NCBI GenBank assembly: GCA_018644725.1
Contig: JABGPZ010000060.1
Location: 21,974-85,973, forward strand
Length of the DNA stretch: 64,000 nt
Direction: 5' to 3'
Origin: Phycisphaerales bacterium
GTDB lineage: Bacteria; Planctomycetota; Phycisphaerae; SM23-33
In this document: positions 45,458 through 55,521 of the stretch, piece by piece
Numbering within the stretch: position 1 is the stretch's first letter
Layout: each line of letters starts with the position of its first letter
Translations under genes and position numbers: made by a program
Notes under the pieces: generated by a model
Told to the model about the DNA's origin: nothing
The model's input: only the letters and a program-made list of their open reading frames with translations
Databases searched by the model: none

Positions 45458-46864
45458 CTATTTCTTTGCGGGGTTCGCCGTGCGCGTCACGACGTCGCCG
45501 GCGGTGAGGCCAGAGACAATTTCGGTCTTGCCTTCATAGCTATGGCCGAGGCGGACGGGGGTGCGCTTGGCCTCGCGCCAGACATAATCGCCCTCGGCAT
45601 CGCCAAAGACAAACGCCGCCGGCACGACAAGCGCGTCGGGTTTATTGTAGGCGGTCCACCAGCCCGTCGCGGTCATGCCCGGGCGAAGTGAGCCCGAGTT
45701 GGAGAGCGAAAATCGAAGGATGAATTTCCCGTCGCGCGGCACCAGTGAAACGTGTTCGAGTTTGGCGGGGTGGCGAGTTTGGACAAAGCCTGTCGCGCGG
45801 ATCGAGGCGGCCTGGCCTGCTCGTGCGACGCTCAGCAGCGATTCCTTGATGGAGCATTCCAGGTGGAGGGTCTTGGTTTCTGCGATGGTCATTGCGATGT
45901 CATTGGCCTTGAGGAACGCGCCGGGTAGCAGCTTTGCCGAGGCGGCTTTGAACGGGGTGAACGCGCCGTGGGCATAGCGGCCATAATAGACCACGCCGTC
46001 GGTCGGTGCGCGCAGAACCAGGGCCGCGGCGACGGTGCGGAGCTTGGCGAGGTCGCTGCGGATCTTGGCGGTGGCGATCTGCTTTTGTTGCAGTTCCGTC
46101 TTTTGCTTGGCGGCGATCAGCGGCAGCTGGCAGAGGTAGGTTTTCTCGTCGCGCGCCTTGAGTTCCATCGTGCGTTTGAGGTCTACGAGCTTGCGCGGGA
46201 TCGTTACGGTTTTGGCGTTGGTTTCGTTGATCTTGGCTTTGTGAACCTTGAACGTCCAGTAGTCCACCGACCATTGTTGGCGCTTGAGGAGCATCTCTTC
46301 GGTCTCTTCGGCCAAGTCGTCGGCTGCGTACATTTTCTTGAGCTGCGCGAGTTCTTCCTGTGCGCTCAGCAAGGAATAGTCCGCGCTTTTGCGATCGATT
46401 TCGACGTTGCGTTCTTCGAGTTTGCGGAAGGTGTTGACGAACGAAAGGTAGTCGTCTTTGGTGCGCGTGGCGGCGCGTTTGTGGAACGCAATGTCGCGCG
46501 GCGTGTTGAACTCGCGCAGGCGGTTGAGCTCGATGGCGAGCTTGAGATCGATTTCGGCGAGCTCCAGCGCGAGGGCCTTGTCGCGGATGATGCGTTCGAT
46601 GTCTTCGGTGTCCAGACGAATCAGCGCGTCGCCTTTGCGGACGATCTGGCCGTGGGGCGCCGCCCAGAGGACCTTCGCGCCGGTGACTTCGCGGGTCTGG
46701 AGTTGGATGTCGTGGTAGACGGCCGGGACGAACGTGCCGCTGAGGGTGTAGCTGATCTTGAGGGGTTCGATTTTGGCGGTGGCGCTGTCGGTTTGCGGCG
46801 TGGGGGTGGCCGAGGTCAGCGCAGTCGCGAGAACAAGTGTTGAAAGCAGGGCGAGACGATTCAT
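45458..46864 (-). CDS. HlyD-like periplasmic adaptor / efflux subunit
   Basis: Signal peptide MNRLALLSTLVLATALTSA; biotinyl-lipoyl-like halves (VLWAAPHGQIVRKGDALIRLDTEDIERI; LRAPTDGVVYYGRY); long helical hairpin. Confidence 0.8.
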   Translation of the reverse strand: MNRLALLSTLVLATALTSATPTPQTDSATAKIEPLKISYTLSGTFVPAVYHDIQLQTREVTGAKVLWAAPHGQIVRKGDALIRLDTEDIERIIRDKALALELAEIDLKLAIELNRLREFNTPRDIAFHKRAATRTKDDYLSFVNTFRKLEERNVEIDRKSADYSLLSAQEELAQLKKMYAADDLAEETEEMLLKRQQWSVDYWTFKVHKAKINETNAKTVTIPRKLVDLKRTMELKARDEKTYLCQLPLIAAKQKTELQQKQIATAKIRSDLAKLRTVAAALVLRAPTDGVVYYGRYAHGAFTPFKAASAKLLPGAFLKANDIAMTIAETKTLHLECSIKESLLSVARAGQAASIRATGFVQTRHPAKLEHVSLVPRDGKFILRFSLSNSGSLRPGMTATGWWTAYNKPDALVVPAAFVFGDAEGDYVWREAKRTPVRLGHSYEGKTEIVSGLTAGDVVTRTANPAKK

Positions 46865-47101
46865 CGAAGGAGTCCTTTCGTAGGGGGCGAGGCCAGTATG
46901 AATCCGCCTATATACCACAAAATCGTGCGAAAGTCTGCAAAAATTGAGTTCTGGCGCTTCCGTCGCAGGGGAATAAGTTTGAAACCTCGGGGGAACTATG
47001 TCATAATGCCCACCGCATATAAATTGGGCATTTCAACCCTCTTTGCCCCATCCGCGGGATGGTGGCGATGAGTTGGGCTTGTTTTGCTTTATGGAGAACG
47101 A

Positions 47102-48292
47102 ATGACGCAACGCGCACTTTGCATTTTGGGCTCGACGGGCAGTATCGGAACGCAGACTCTCGAGGTCGTCGATGAGCTTGGGTCGTGGTCTGTCTCTGGC
47201 CTCGCCGCAGGGCGCAATGGGCAGATGCTGGTGAATCAGGCCGCGAAATATCGTCCTGCCTTCGCTGCGATTGGCGACGAGTCCCAGGCGCCGCGGTTGC
47301 GCACCGAATTGCCCGCCGAGACGGAGCTTTTGTCTGGCCCGGACGGCCTGTGCGAGATGGTCCGCCGCAGTGACGGCGAGATGGTCCTTAGCGCGGTTGT
47401 GGGTTCGGCCGGACTCAAGCCGATGCTGACCGCCATCGACGCGGGCAAGACCGTTGCGCTGGCCAACAAGGAAACACTGGTCTGCGCGGGCGAGCTGGTG
47501 ATGGGCGAGGTCGCCAAAGCGGGCACAACGCTTCTGCCCGTTGACAGCGAACATTCCGGCCTGTTGCAATGCCTCCTCGCCGGCCGACGCGATGAAGTGC
47601 GTCGCGTGATGATTACCTCGTCGGGCGGGGCGCTTCGCGACTGGTCCGACGCCAAAGCCGCCGACGCCAAAGCCGCCGACGCGCTGAACCACCCCACGTG
47701 GGAGATGGGCGCGAAAATCACCATCGATTCGGCGACGCTGATGAACAAGGTTCTCGAGGTCATCGAGGCGCACTGGCTGTTCGACCTACCGGCCGAGCAG
47801 ATCGACGTAGTGATCCATCCCCAGTCGATGATTCACGCGATGGTGGAATTCTGCGACGGCAGCATCATTGCGCAGATGGCTGCGCCGGACATGACCCTGC
47901 CGATCGCCTATGCGCTGGACTATCCCAATCGCCCGGCGCGAAACATTACTCCGGTGAACTTTGCCGAACTTGGCCGCCTGGACTTCCGGGAGACCGAGGG
48001 GCGCAATCTAGATACGATGCAACTCGCGTGGGACGTGATTCGTCTCGGCGGGTGTAGCGGCGCGGTCCTCAACGGCGCCAACGAACAGGCCGTCGAGGCG
48101 TTCCTCGCTGGCAAGATCCGATTCGGACAGATCGTCGCGACGGTCCGAACGGTTTTGGATGAATGGACATGCGGCGATTGTGGACACACTACTTTTGCTC
48201 CCGGCGAGGCGATGACGCTTGACGCGATTGTCGCCGCGGATGCCTGGAGCCGCACACGCACCCGAGCGCTGCTCGGCGTGGAAACGGAATAG
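47102..48292 (+). CDS. dxr: 1-deoxy-D-xylulose 5-phosphate reductoisomerase
   Basis: CILGSTGSIGTQTLEVV; ALANKETLVCAGELV; LLPVDSEHSGLLQCL; SSGGALRDW; DVVIHPQSMIHAMVEF. Confidence 0.97.
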   Translation: MTQRALCILGSTGSIGTQTLEVVDELGSWSVSGLAAGRNGQMLVNQAAKYRPAFAAIGDESQAPRLRTELPAETELLSGPDGLCEMVRRSDGEMVLSAVVGSAGLKPMLTAIDAGKTVALANKETLVCAGELVMGEVAKAGTTLLPVDSEHSGLLQCLLAGRRDEVRRVMITSSGGALRDWSDAKAADAKAADALNHPTWEMGAKITIDSATLMNKVLEVIEAHWLFDLPAEQIDVVIHPQSMIHAMVEFCDGSIIAQMAAPDMTLPIAYALDYPNRPARNITPVNFAELGRLDFRETEGRNLDTMQLAWDVIRLGGCSGAVLNGANEQAVEAFLAGKIRFGQIVATVRTVLDEWTCGDCGHTTFAPGEAMTLDAIVAADAWSRTRTRALLGVETE

Positions 48293-48298
48293 GACATC

Positions 48299-50530
48299 AT
48301 GGAATTATTCGCAAGCACCTCGGAGACACTGGCCTCGGCCGCCGGAACCATTTGGGCGATCCTCAAGGTTTTGATCTGTCTGAATTTTGTCATCTTCACG
48401 CACGAGCTGGGGCACTTTTTCGCCGCGCGTTGGGCCAAGGTCCGCGTCGAACGCTTCGCCATCGGTGTGGGGAAAACGCTGTGGAGCTGGAAGCCCGGTG
48501 AAACGGAATACCGCGTCGGCTGCATCCCGATCATGGGCTATGTGATGATGTCCGGGCAGGACGACTTTGATGCCGAGGGCTCGGCGAATGTCGCGGACCA
48601 GGTCTATCCCGCGGGCGATTTTCGCGGCGCAAGCGTCTTTAAGCGCTTTGTGATTATCGCGGCCGGTGTGACGATGAATATCATCACCGCGGCGATTCTG
48701 TTTGTGATCGTCGGGATGATTGGCGTGGACTTCCCCGCTTCGGAAGTGGGCGCGGTGCAGGAGAACATGCCCGCCAAAACAAGTGAAATTACTTGGGCCG
48801 ACGGCACGACATCCAAGGGCATCGAGCCTGGCGACGTGCTGAGGAGCATTAACGGCAGTCGCGTCGATTCGTTTTTGGATATCAAATACGCATCGATCCT
48901 GGCAGACGCCGCGAGCAAAGAAGTCCTCCGGGTTGGCCTGGTCCGCGGCGGCCGCAAGGGTGTGGCCAAGCTGATTCCGGTCTACGACGATGGCATCGGC
49001 GCACCAGTGGTGGGGCTGGCTCCCTCGTTCTTGTTGAAGGTTAAGCCGTCCAGCAAGGACTATACCACACTGCTGAAGGTGGAACACAAGGGCGAAATCA
49101 TCCAGGTCGCTACGACCGATGGCAAGCATGCCGTGGACACGACGGGCTGGCATTCGTGGAAGTTCTCTGCCGCCTACCTCAAGACCCATCATCCCAACCT
49201 GCCCGTCAATGGCCAGGCGCTGCGCGTTCGCATTCGTCGCACGGACAAGGATGGCAAGACCGTGGACGACGACGTCACCTTTACCCCGCCGCTGTGGAGC
49301 AAGTCCCAGCGCGTCTTCCGGAAAGACGGAACATTCCTCGTCGGCAAGATCGAAGTGTTCGACCCCAAAGAGGCCGTTGAACTCGACCCGGACAAGAACA
49401 ACGACAAAGACAAGCCCGTCAAGGTTCAGCCGAAGCAACTCGCCGTTCGCGTTGAAGGCAAACTCGAAATCGTCGACCTCAAGGACTACGCCGGTGCCCC
49501 CCAACGCGACGGATTGGACCTGCTCGGGATGACCCCGCGGCGACTGGTTGCGGGCGTGATTAAGGGCTTGCCCGCCAGTGTTGCTGGCGTCGAGCCGGGC
49601 GACGTGGTCGTCCGCTATGGCGATACGCAGAACCCCATGGTGCAGGAATTCTTCGAGATCAGCAAGGCCCGCGAAGGCAAAGCCACCGCGCTGGTGGTGA
49701 TCCGCAACGGCAAACAGATTTCGCTGAGCGTCACGCCCAAGTCCAAAAAGGGACGGGTCATCATTGGCACCAGCAACAGGGCGGCCATGAATGCCGCGCC
49801 GGTGGTCTGCGGCGTCCGCGACGGGTCACCCGCCGCCAAGGCCGGCGTCCAGACCGGCTGGACGATTACGAAAATTGGCAAGGTCGATGTCAAAACCTGG
49901 CACGATGTTTACTGTGCGATGGTGCTGCTGAAGCAGGGCGATTCTACCAAGGCGCGCACCGCAGAGGCCGCCGTCCCCCTCGAATCCATGGCGCTGCTCG
50001 ACCCCGCCGGAAAAATCCATACGGTGAAATTGCCGATCGTCTCTGGCGACTACGATTCCATCGAGGCCGACTTTACCCGCGAGTTCGATCTGGAGCCCAT
50101 GCTCAAAACGGTGCGCTTTGAAAGCCCGCTCGTGGCGATGCGTTGGGGCCTCAAGCAGACCTGGCAGCAGAGCGTTGGCATGTATTCCCAGTTGCGCGCG
50201 ATGATCAAGGGCACCGTGTCTTCGAAGAACGCCGCCGGTATTGTCGGCATCGTTCACATGGCCTCGGGCGTTGCGCGCGAAGGCTGGATGCGGTTGCTCC
50301 ACTTCATGGCGATCATCTCTGTCGCGTTGGCGGTGTTCAACTTCCTGCCGCTGCCGGTCGTCGACGGTGGCCACGCCGTGCTGCTGGTTATCGAAGGCGT
50401 TCGCGGAAAACCGCTGCCCGAAAAATGGGTGACGTGGATTCAGCGCATTGGGATCTACCTGATTCTTGGCCTGTTCGTCCTACTGACCATTCGGGACATT
50501 TACCGCATCGTTGAAAACTGGATCGGCTGA
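48299..50530 (+). CDS. rseP: RseP-like site-2 zinc metalloprotease with three PDZ-like segments
   Basis: FTHELGHFFAARWAKVRVERFAIGVGK (HExxH); C-terminal NFLPLPVVDGGHAVLLVIE; PDZ-like GIEPGDVLRSING, GVEPGDVVVRYG, GVQTGWTITKIG. Confidence 0.9.
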   Translation: MELFASTSETLASAAGTIWAILKVLICLNFVIFTHELGHFFAARWAKVRVERFAIGVGKTLWSWKPGETEYRVGCIPIMGYVMMSGQDDFDAEGSANVADQVYPAGDFRGASVFKRFVIIAAGVTMNIITAAILFVIVGMIGVDFPASEVGAVQENMPAKTSEITWADGTTSKGIEPGDVLRSINGSRVDSFLDIKYASILADAASKEVLRVGLVRGGRKGVAKLIPVYDDGIGAPVVGLAPSFLLKVKPSSKDYTTLLKVEHKGEIIQVATTDGKHAVDTTGWHSWKFSAAYLKTHHPNLPVNGQALRVRIRRTDKDGKTVDDDVTFTPPLWSKSQRVFRKDGTFLVGKIEVFDPKEAVELDPDKNNDKDKPVKVQPKQLAVRVEGKLEIVDLKDYAGAPQRDGLDLLGMTPRRLVAGVIKGLPASVAGVEPGDVVVRYGDTQNPMVQEFFEISKAREGKATALVVIRNGKQISLSVTPKSKKGRVIIGTSNRAAMNAAPVVCGVRDGSPAAKAGVQTGWTITKIGKVDVKTWHDVYCAMVLLKQGDSTKARTAEAAVPLESMALLDPAGKIHTVKLPIVSGDYDSIEADFTREFDLEPMLKTVRFESPLVAMRWGLKQTWQQSVGMYSQLRAMIKGTVSSKNAAGIVGIVHMASGVAREGWMRLLHFMAIISVALAVFNFLPLPVVDGGHAVLLVIEGVRGKPLPEKWVTWIQRIGIYLILGLFVLLTIRDIYRIVENWIG

Positions 50531-50572
50531 TTTATCGCGGGCGCTGGGCGCCTGCAAGAAGGGATTCGCCCC

Positions 50573-53500
50573 GTGAAATTCCTCCGGCGACAATCTGCTC
50601 GGGCCCTGTGGCAACGGCTGTTGCGTGCGGGGTTGCTGGCGGGGCTGGTGGTTCTGTTGGCCTACGCTCTTCTGCCGTGGTGGATGCCAGCGGGCTGGGT
50701 TCGCTCGCGCATCGAGGCCGACCTCAGCCGCGCGCTGGGGGTGGAGGTTCGCGTTGGCGAGGTGGATTGCAGCTGGGCGCGCATGAAAATCGACAGCCTG
50801 GAATTGATCGACCCGTCCACGCGCCAGCGCATGGTGATGATTGAAGAATTGCGCTGTGAATATGCACCGTTACGAGTTTTGGCAGGTCGCAAATTGCGTT
50901 GGTTGGAGTTGCGCCATGTGTGGGCGCATGTAGATTTTCCTTCCAAGGCAACGCCTCGTCCGCGCCTGCTGAAAATGCTCAGCGATGCCTCGACGTTGCG
51001 GGGAATTTTGAACGTGCAGCGGATTTCAATTCGCGGGGCCGAGCTGCGTCTCCACGCGGCCGACCTGGATCGCGATTGGTTGCTGGAAGTGGGCGAGGTC
51101 CAGATGAACCGCGGGGAGACGACACCGATCAATCGCATGAGCTTTACCGCGCGTCTGGTTCAGGACGGCAATGACGCGGTGCTTGCCGGGCGCCTTCTGC
51201 ATCAAAAGGCCGAGGGCGAGCTGCAGGTCGCGGCGATGGGGCTCGATTTGCAGGAGTTGCCGCTGGAACGGTTTGGCATTTCGCGCGAGTCCCTGTCCGG
51301 CCAATCGTCATTGCGAGGCATTGTGCGTCTCGGAGAAAACCTTCACATCGATCATGCTGAGATGTCATTCGAGGCCGATTCGCTGGACGTGACCACGGCG
51401 CATGGCCGTGTGCGTGCGCCGCGCGCGGCGGTTGCGTTTGAAGCGCGATTGCCCGCAGGGGCGGATCAGATTGAGCTGCAAAATGTGACGCTGTCGCTGC
51501 CGGGTATTGCGTTGTCTGGCCGGGCGGTGGTGAATGCGGGCATTCTCGTTGGCGACCCGGCAGAGCTTCGCGAGGTGCAGCTCGCGGGAACGGTGGATCC
51601 TGCTCCGGCGGCGAAAGTGTTCGCGATGGACGCGCTCGCGCCGTTGGAGTTGTCCAAGCCCGTCGACGTATCTCTGGTCGTTCGCCCGGGCGAGGAAGGC
51701 CTTGGGCTGAAAATTTCTGCTGACGCCTCGGAGGCATCGATGCGCTGGGCAGGACGTGCGATCAAGCCCGTCGGGCGAACGGCGCAACTGGCACTGGCGG
51801 CGACGCGAATCGCAGGCCGCTGGCAGCTTCACCCGGGACGCATGGACTTTGGAAACAATGCGGTGATTATCAATCGTGGCCAAGAAGCTGCGGCGGACTC
51901 TGGTTTGCGCGGCGTGATTGGTTCCGGTACAGCCGACCTCGTCGACCTTCCGGCGGTGCGTGATCTGCTGGGGGAACGCTTGGCACTGGATCCGCTTGAG
52001 GGCAGCTTGCGCGTGATCTGGAATGGCCGTCTTGGCCGCGTGGCGAGCGAACCAATCTCCGGCGAAGGATGGCAGGCGACCCTCAAGGCGCAACTGTTGT
52101 CGCCGAGGACCGAGACGCTGCGGCTGGGCGAATTTTTGCAGAAACCCGCGGGCGGCGAAATGACGATGGACCTGTCGTTGAATGCCCATCGCGAAGGCCT
52201 CGACTCTGGTGAGGCCACGCTCCGCTATGCTGGCGGCGAGGCGAACCTTCTGTTTCATTCCACCCCCAAGCAGCCAGGGTGCTATCGCGGAACGCTTCGC
52301 GCGGATCATGTCGAACGGCTGCTGAGTAGTTATCCGCGCTATGTTCAATCCACGGCCGACATTCGTGGCAGCGTTTCGGCCAAGGGCGTGTTGGCGGCGG
52401 ACGCGCTGACGGGCACGGCGACGCTGGACAAGGTGCAGATTCGCATTCCGGGCGTGTGGTACAAACCCCTCGAGGAGCCGCTTTCGATTGCACAAACCTC
52501 CGCCAATCCCGAGTCGATGGAATGGGTGATTTCGACACCCTCAGCCACGGCGACGATTGCAATTGCTCCCGACGACACTCTTTGCGTTCAGGTGCGCAGT
52601 ACGGATTTGTCCAAATTGGCCACCCGCTGTGCGCCTGTAGCAGCGCTGTTTTCTGCAGCGCCTTCGGGCAAGGCCGAGGCGCATCTGGCGCTTGTCAAAC
52701 CTCATGCAAAAAACTGGTCCGCGACGGGGAAACTTGATTTGCACGCCAAGGGGAGGCTGGCGAATTGGCTCGGGGGAATGGAACTCGACGGCCGGGCGGT
52801 GTCACTGATCGGTGCGCTCGATGCCCGTCGCGCCGAGGTCAAACTGACAACGCCCGTCGGCCATCTTCAGGCATCGGGGCAATTTGCCCAAGTGATGACA
52901 CCGCACACGCTGCGGGCGGCACCTGGGCTCAACGTGCTGTCGACGGTAACGGTTTCGGCCGCTGCCTCGACGCGCGACCTGCTGGATGCCTTGCCCAAGC
53001 GCTGGGTCAATCCGCTACTTCGCGCGGTGTCCGGGCCGATGACGCTCGAGGGCGTGGTGACGCTGGGCGAGATTCCGTCGGGGCGCGTGCATTGCGTCGG
53101 CAAGCTCGCCGGGACCCTTGGCCGGATGAAACTCGCGGGGAATCCGATCACCGTGGAGGTGGAGGTGGCACCCAGCCGCGACAAAAAAACGGCCCCCGTT
53201 TCGGGCACGGTGACCCTGCCGGGGCTCTCGGCGACGGCGGCTGCAACACTTCATCGCAAGGAAAGTTCGTTTGTTGTCCGCGACCTGACTTCCCGCATGA
53301 AAGTTGGCGATGCCTTTTTGGCGTTGTTGCCGCCACTGGCTCCCAAGAAATTGCGCGGGTCGGCGATGGTGGCCTTGGCCTCGACAGAGCCCGCGACGGG
53401 CGTGCTGGACTTGCTGTCCTTGACGATGGACAAGACGACCCTGTCCTACCGCACGTTGCCGATGGGGCTTTCGGGCGCAGCCAGCTTCGAAGAGTTGGAC

Positions 53501-54619
53501 CTCCACACGGGTGAGTTTTCGGCCGCGACATTGAAGGACGTGCGATGGGACATCGATCGCGGCCATGCCACCCTCAACGGCACAGTTACCTATCAGCGCG
53601 ACAGCGTCCAGGGCAAGCTGGCCCTGGTGGCGACGGGGGTGGATCTCCCCAAGGCGCTCGACAGTCTTCTCGTCACCCCGCCCAAGGCGCGCATCTCCCG
53701 CATGGAAACCCAGTCCGCAACCGCCGGAGCAAAGCGCGACCTCGCCCGCATGGCGAAGATCGCCAAGACCAGCAAACTCCAGCTGGACCTCAGCGCGAGC
53801 AAGTGCACCCTCCCCGATTTGCGGCTGCCGTTTTCCTATCCAGTGGAGACCTTGACGGCGCGCCTGTTGGTCGCCAAAGGGACCGCGACCGCCACCACCA
53901 GCGCGACGTTGCTCTCGGGCACCGCCAGCGGCAAGGCCTCGATCGCATTCGGCGATCCCCACCCCGCGCTGAAACTCAAGCAGTCCATGGAAACGATTTC
54001 GATCACCGATGTTGTCGCGCCGCAAATCCCTTGGGACTTTCCGGGCAATTCCGCGTCGGGCACACTCACCCGCCACGAAGATCTCCACGTCGGCCTTGCG
54101 CAACTTTTGGCCCGCTGCTATGACAGGCGTCTTCCGGCGATCTATACCGGCACGGTCAAGACGATTGCCACCAAGGGCGCACTGGAGGGTCCGTCGGCCC
54201 CGGCGGGCGTGGCGAAGGTGTTCCCCGGGCTGAACCTCACGAAGTACACCTACGATTCCATGCACCGCTTTACCACCATCGACGCGACCGGCAAGCAGCA
54301 GAACGAAATTTTGTTCCGCGGGACGCATTACAATCTCTACTCCGTCGGCACGATCAGCCGAGACCGCGCCGCCGAGTACAGCCTCGGGCTGGTGCTCTTG
54401 CCCGCGCCGGCCGACTCGGTCCACCTCCATCGCGACTGGAAACAAGGACGCGTGCCGCTGTTGACCTATCGCGGAACCATCGAACAGGGTGTCCTTCAAA
54501 ACCCGATCATCCGCTATTCCTGGAGCCGCGACTCGCTCGCGGAAGTTTTCCTGACCAACAATCTGCTCTATCGCGCGTGGCTGAATTGGAAGAGTGATCC
54601 CAAGGAGGATTCCGAGTGA
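50573..54619 (+). CDS. Large AsmA/TamB-like (DUF3971-type) envelope protein
   Basis: GTG start; single N-terminal TM (LLAGLVVLLAYALLPWWMPAGWVRSRIEADLSRALGVEVRVGEVDCSW), long beta-rich body, C-terminal FRGTHYNLYSVGTISRDRAAEYSLGLVLL. Confidence 0.72.
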   Translation: MKFLRRQSARALWQRLLRAGLLAGLVVLLAYALLPWWMPAGWVRSRIEADLSRALGVEVRVGEVDCSWARMKIDSLELIDPSTRQRMVMIEELRCEYAPLRVLAGRKLRWLELRHVWAHVDFPSKATPRPRLLKMLSDASTLRGILNVQRISIRGAELRLHAADLDRDWLLEVGEVQMNRGETTPINRMSFTARLVQDGNDAVLAGRLLHQKAEGELQVAAMGLDLQELPLERFGISRESLSGQSSLRGIVRLGENLHIDHAEMSFEADSLDVTTAHGRVRAPRAAVAFEARLPAGADQIELQNVTLSLPGIALSGRAVVNAGILVGDPAELREVQLAGTVDPAPAAKVFAMDALAPLELSKPVDVSLVVRPGEEGLGLKISADASEASMRWAGRAIKPVGRTAQLALAATRIAGRWQLHPGRMDFGNNAVIINRGQEAAADSGLRGVIGSGTADLVDLPAVRDLLGERLALDPLEGSLRVIWNGRLGRVASEPISGEGWQATLKAQLLSPRTETLRLGEFLQKPAGGEMTMDLSLNAHREGLDSGEATLRYAGGEANLLFHSTPKQPGCYRGTLRADHVERLLSSYPRYVQSTADIRGSVSAKGVLAADALTGTATLDKVQIRIPGVWYKPLEEPLSIAQTSANPESMEWVISTPSATATIAIAPDDTLCVQVRSTDLSKLATRCAPVAALFSAAPSGKAEAHLALVKPHAKNWSATGKLDLHAKGRLANWLGGMELDGRAVSLIGALDARRAEVKLTTPVGHLQASGQFAQVMTPHTLRAAPGLNVLSTVTVSAAASTRDLLDALPKRWVNPLLRAVSGPMTLEGVVTLGEIPSGRVHCVGKLAGTLGRMKLAGNPITVEVEVAPSRDKKTAPVSGTVTLPGLSATAAATLHRKESSFVVRDLTSRMKVGDAFLALLPPLAPKKLRGSAMVALASTEPATGVLDLLSLTMDKTTLSYRTLPMGLSGAASFEELDLHTGEFSAATLKDVRWDIDRGHATLNGTVTYQRDSVQGKLALVATGVDLPKALDSLLVTPPKARISRMETQSATAGAKRDLARMAKIAKTSKLQLDLSASKCTLPDLRLPFSYPVETLTARLLVAKGTATATTSATLLSGTASGKASIAFGDPHPALKLKQSMETISITDVVAPQIPWDFPGNSASGTLTRHEDLHVGLAQLLARCYDRRLPAIYTGTVKTIATKGALEGPSAPAGVAKVFPGLNLTKYTYDSMHRFTTIDATGKQQNEILFRGTHYNLYSVGTISRDRAAEYSLGLVLLPAPADSVHLHRDWKQGRVPLLTYRGTIEQGVLQNPIIRYSWSRDSLAEVFLTNNLLYRAWLNWKSDPKEDSE

Positions 54620-55377
54620 GGCACGTTGCCAAGGCCATCTGTCTGCGGGCGTGGGACTATTCCGAAACGTCGCAAATTCTTGCTCTGCTCACGCGCGAGT
54701 CGGGTGTGGTTCGCGTGATTGCCAAGGGGATCAAGCGGCCCAAGAGCAAGTCCGGCGGCATGGTCGATCTGCTCGCCGAGGGCAATATGGTCTATAGCCA
54801 GAAAAACGTGTCGTCGCTGGGAACGCTGGTGGAGTTCCGCGAATCGATTTCGCGGGCAGCGTTGCGGCGGCAGGGGAAGTCTCTCGCGGCCGGAATCTAT
54901 GCCGTGGAACTCGCGGGCGAAATGCTCGCCGAGCACGATCCGCATCCCGACGTGTACGACCTGCTCAGCGGGACATTGCGCCGGCTGGAGGGCGAGGCGT
55001 GTCCGGTTCAGGCCGTGCTTGCGTGGTACCAGTGGCGGCTGCTGCGGTTTGTGGGGCTGCTGGGCGGGCTGACGCATTGCTGCGCATGTGAAGAGGATGT
55101 GTCACACTTTGCGCATCATGCGGGCGTGTTTTTTTCATCGCGGCTGGGCGGATTGTTGTGTGACGGATGTGAGGCGGACGAGGCCGAGAAGCACCACGTC
55201 GCGCCGGTTGCGCTGGGGGCGATTGCATCGCTCTTGGCCAACGAGCAGGGTCAGCGGGCCTCGCTGGGCGAAACTCAGGCGGGACAGGTCAACCGGCTGC
55301 TACACTATCACATCGTCCACCAACTCGGCAAGGCTCTGCGAAGCGCGCGGTATGTCCTCCCGCGTGAACAGATTTAA
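54616..55377 (+). CDS. recO: DNA repair protein RecO
   Basis: GTG start overlapping upstream TGA; KAICLRAWDYSETSQILALLTRESGVVRVIAKGIKRPKSKSGG; zinc-like CCACEEDVSHFAHH...LLCDGC. Confidence 0.9.
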   Translation: MRHVAKAICLRAWDYSETSQILALLTRESGVVRVIAKGIKRPKSKSGGMVDLLAEGNMVYSQKNVSSLGTLVEFRESISRAALRRQGKSLAAGIYAVELAGEMLAEHDPHPDVYDLLSGTLRRLEGEACPVQAVLAWYQWRLLRFVGLLGGLTHCCACEEDVSHFAHHAGVFFSSRLGGLLCDGCEADEAEKHHVAPVALGAIASLLANEQGQRASLGETQAGQVNRLLHYHIVHQLGKALRSARYVLPREQI

Positions 55378-55521
55378 TCGCAACCTATAGAGGCTGCCGC
55401 AATTCAGACAAAGGCCATTCTTCGTGAGCAGTCGCGAAGCGGCGGCCAAAAAAAAAGAAGCTCCGCGCAGCGGGTTTCCGGTGTCACCTTTTTCTATTTT
55501 CCTGTCTTTATTGATTCGGGG

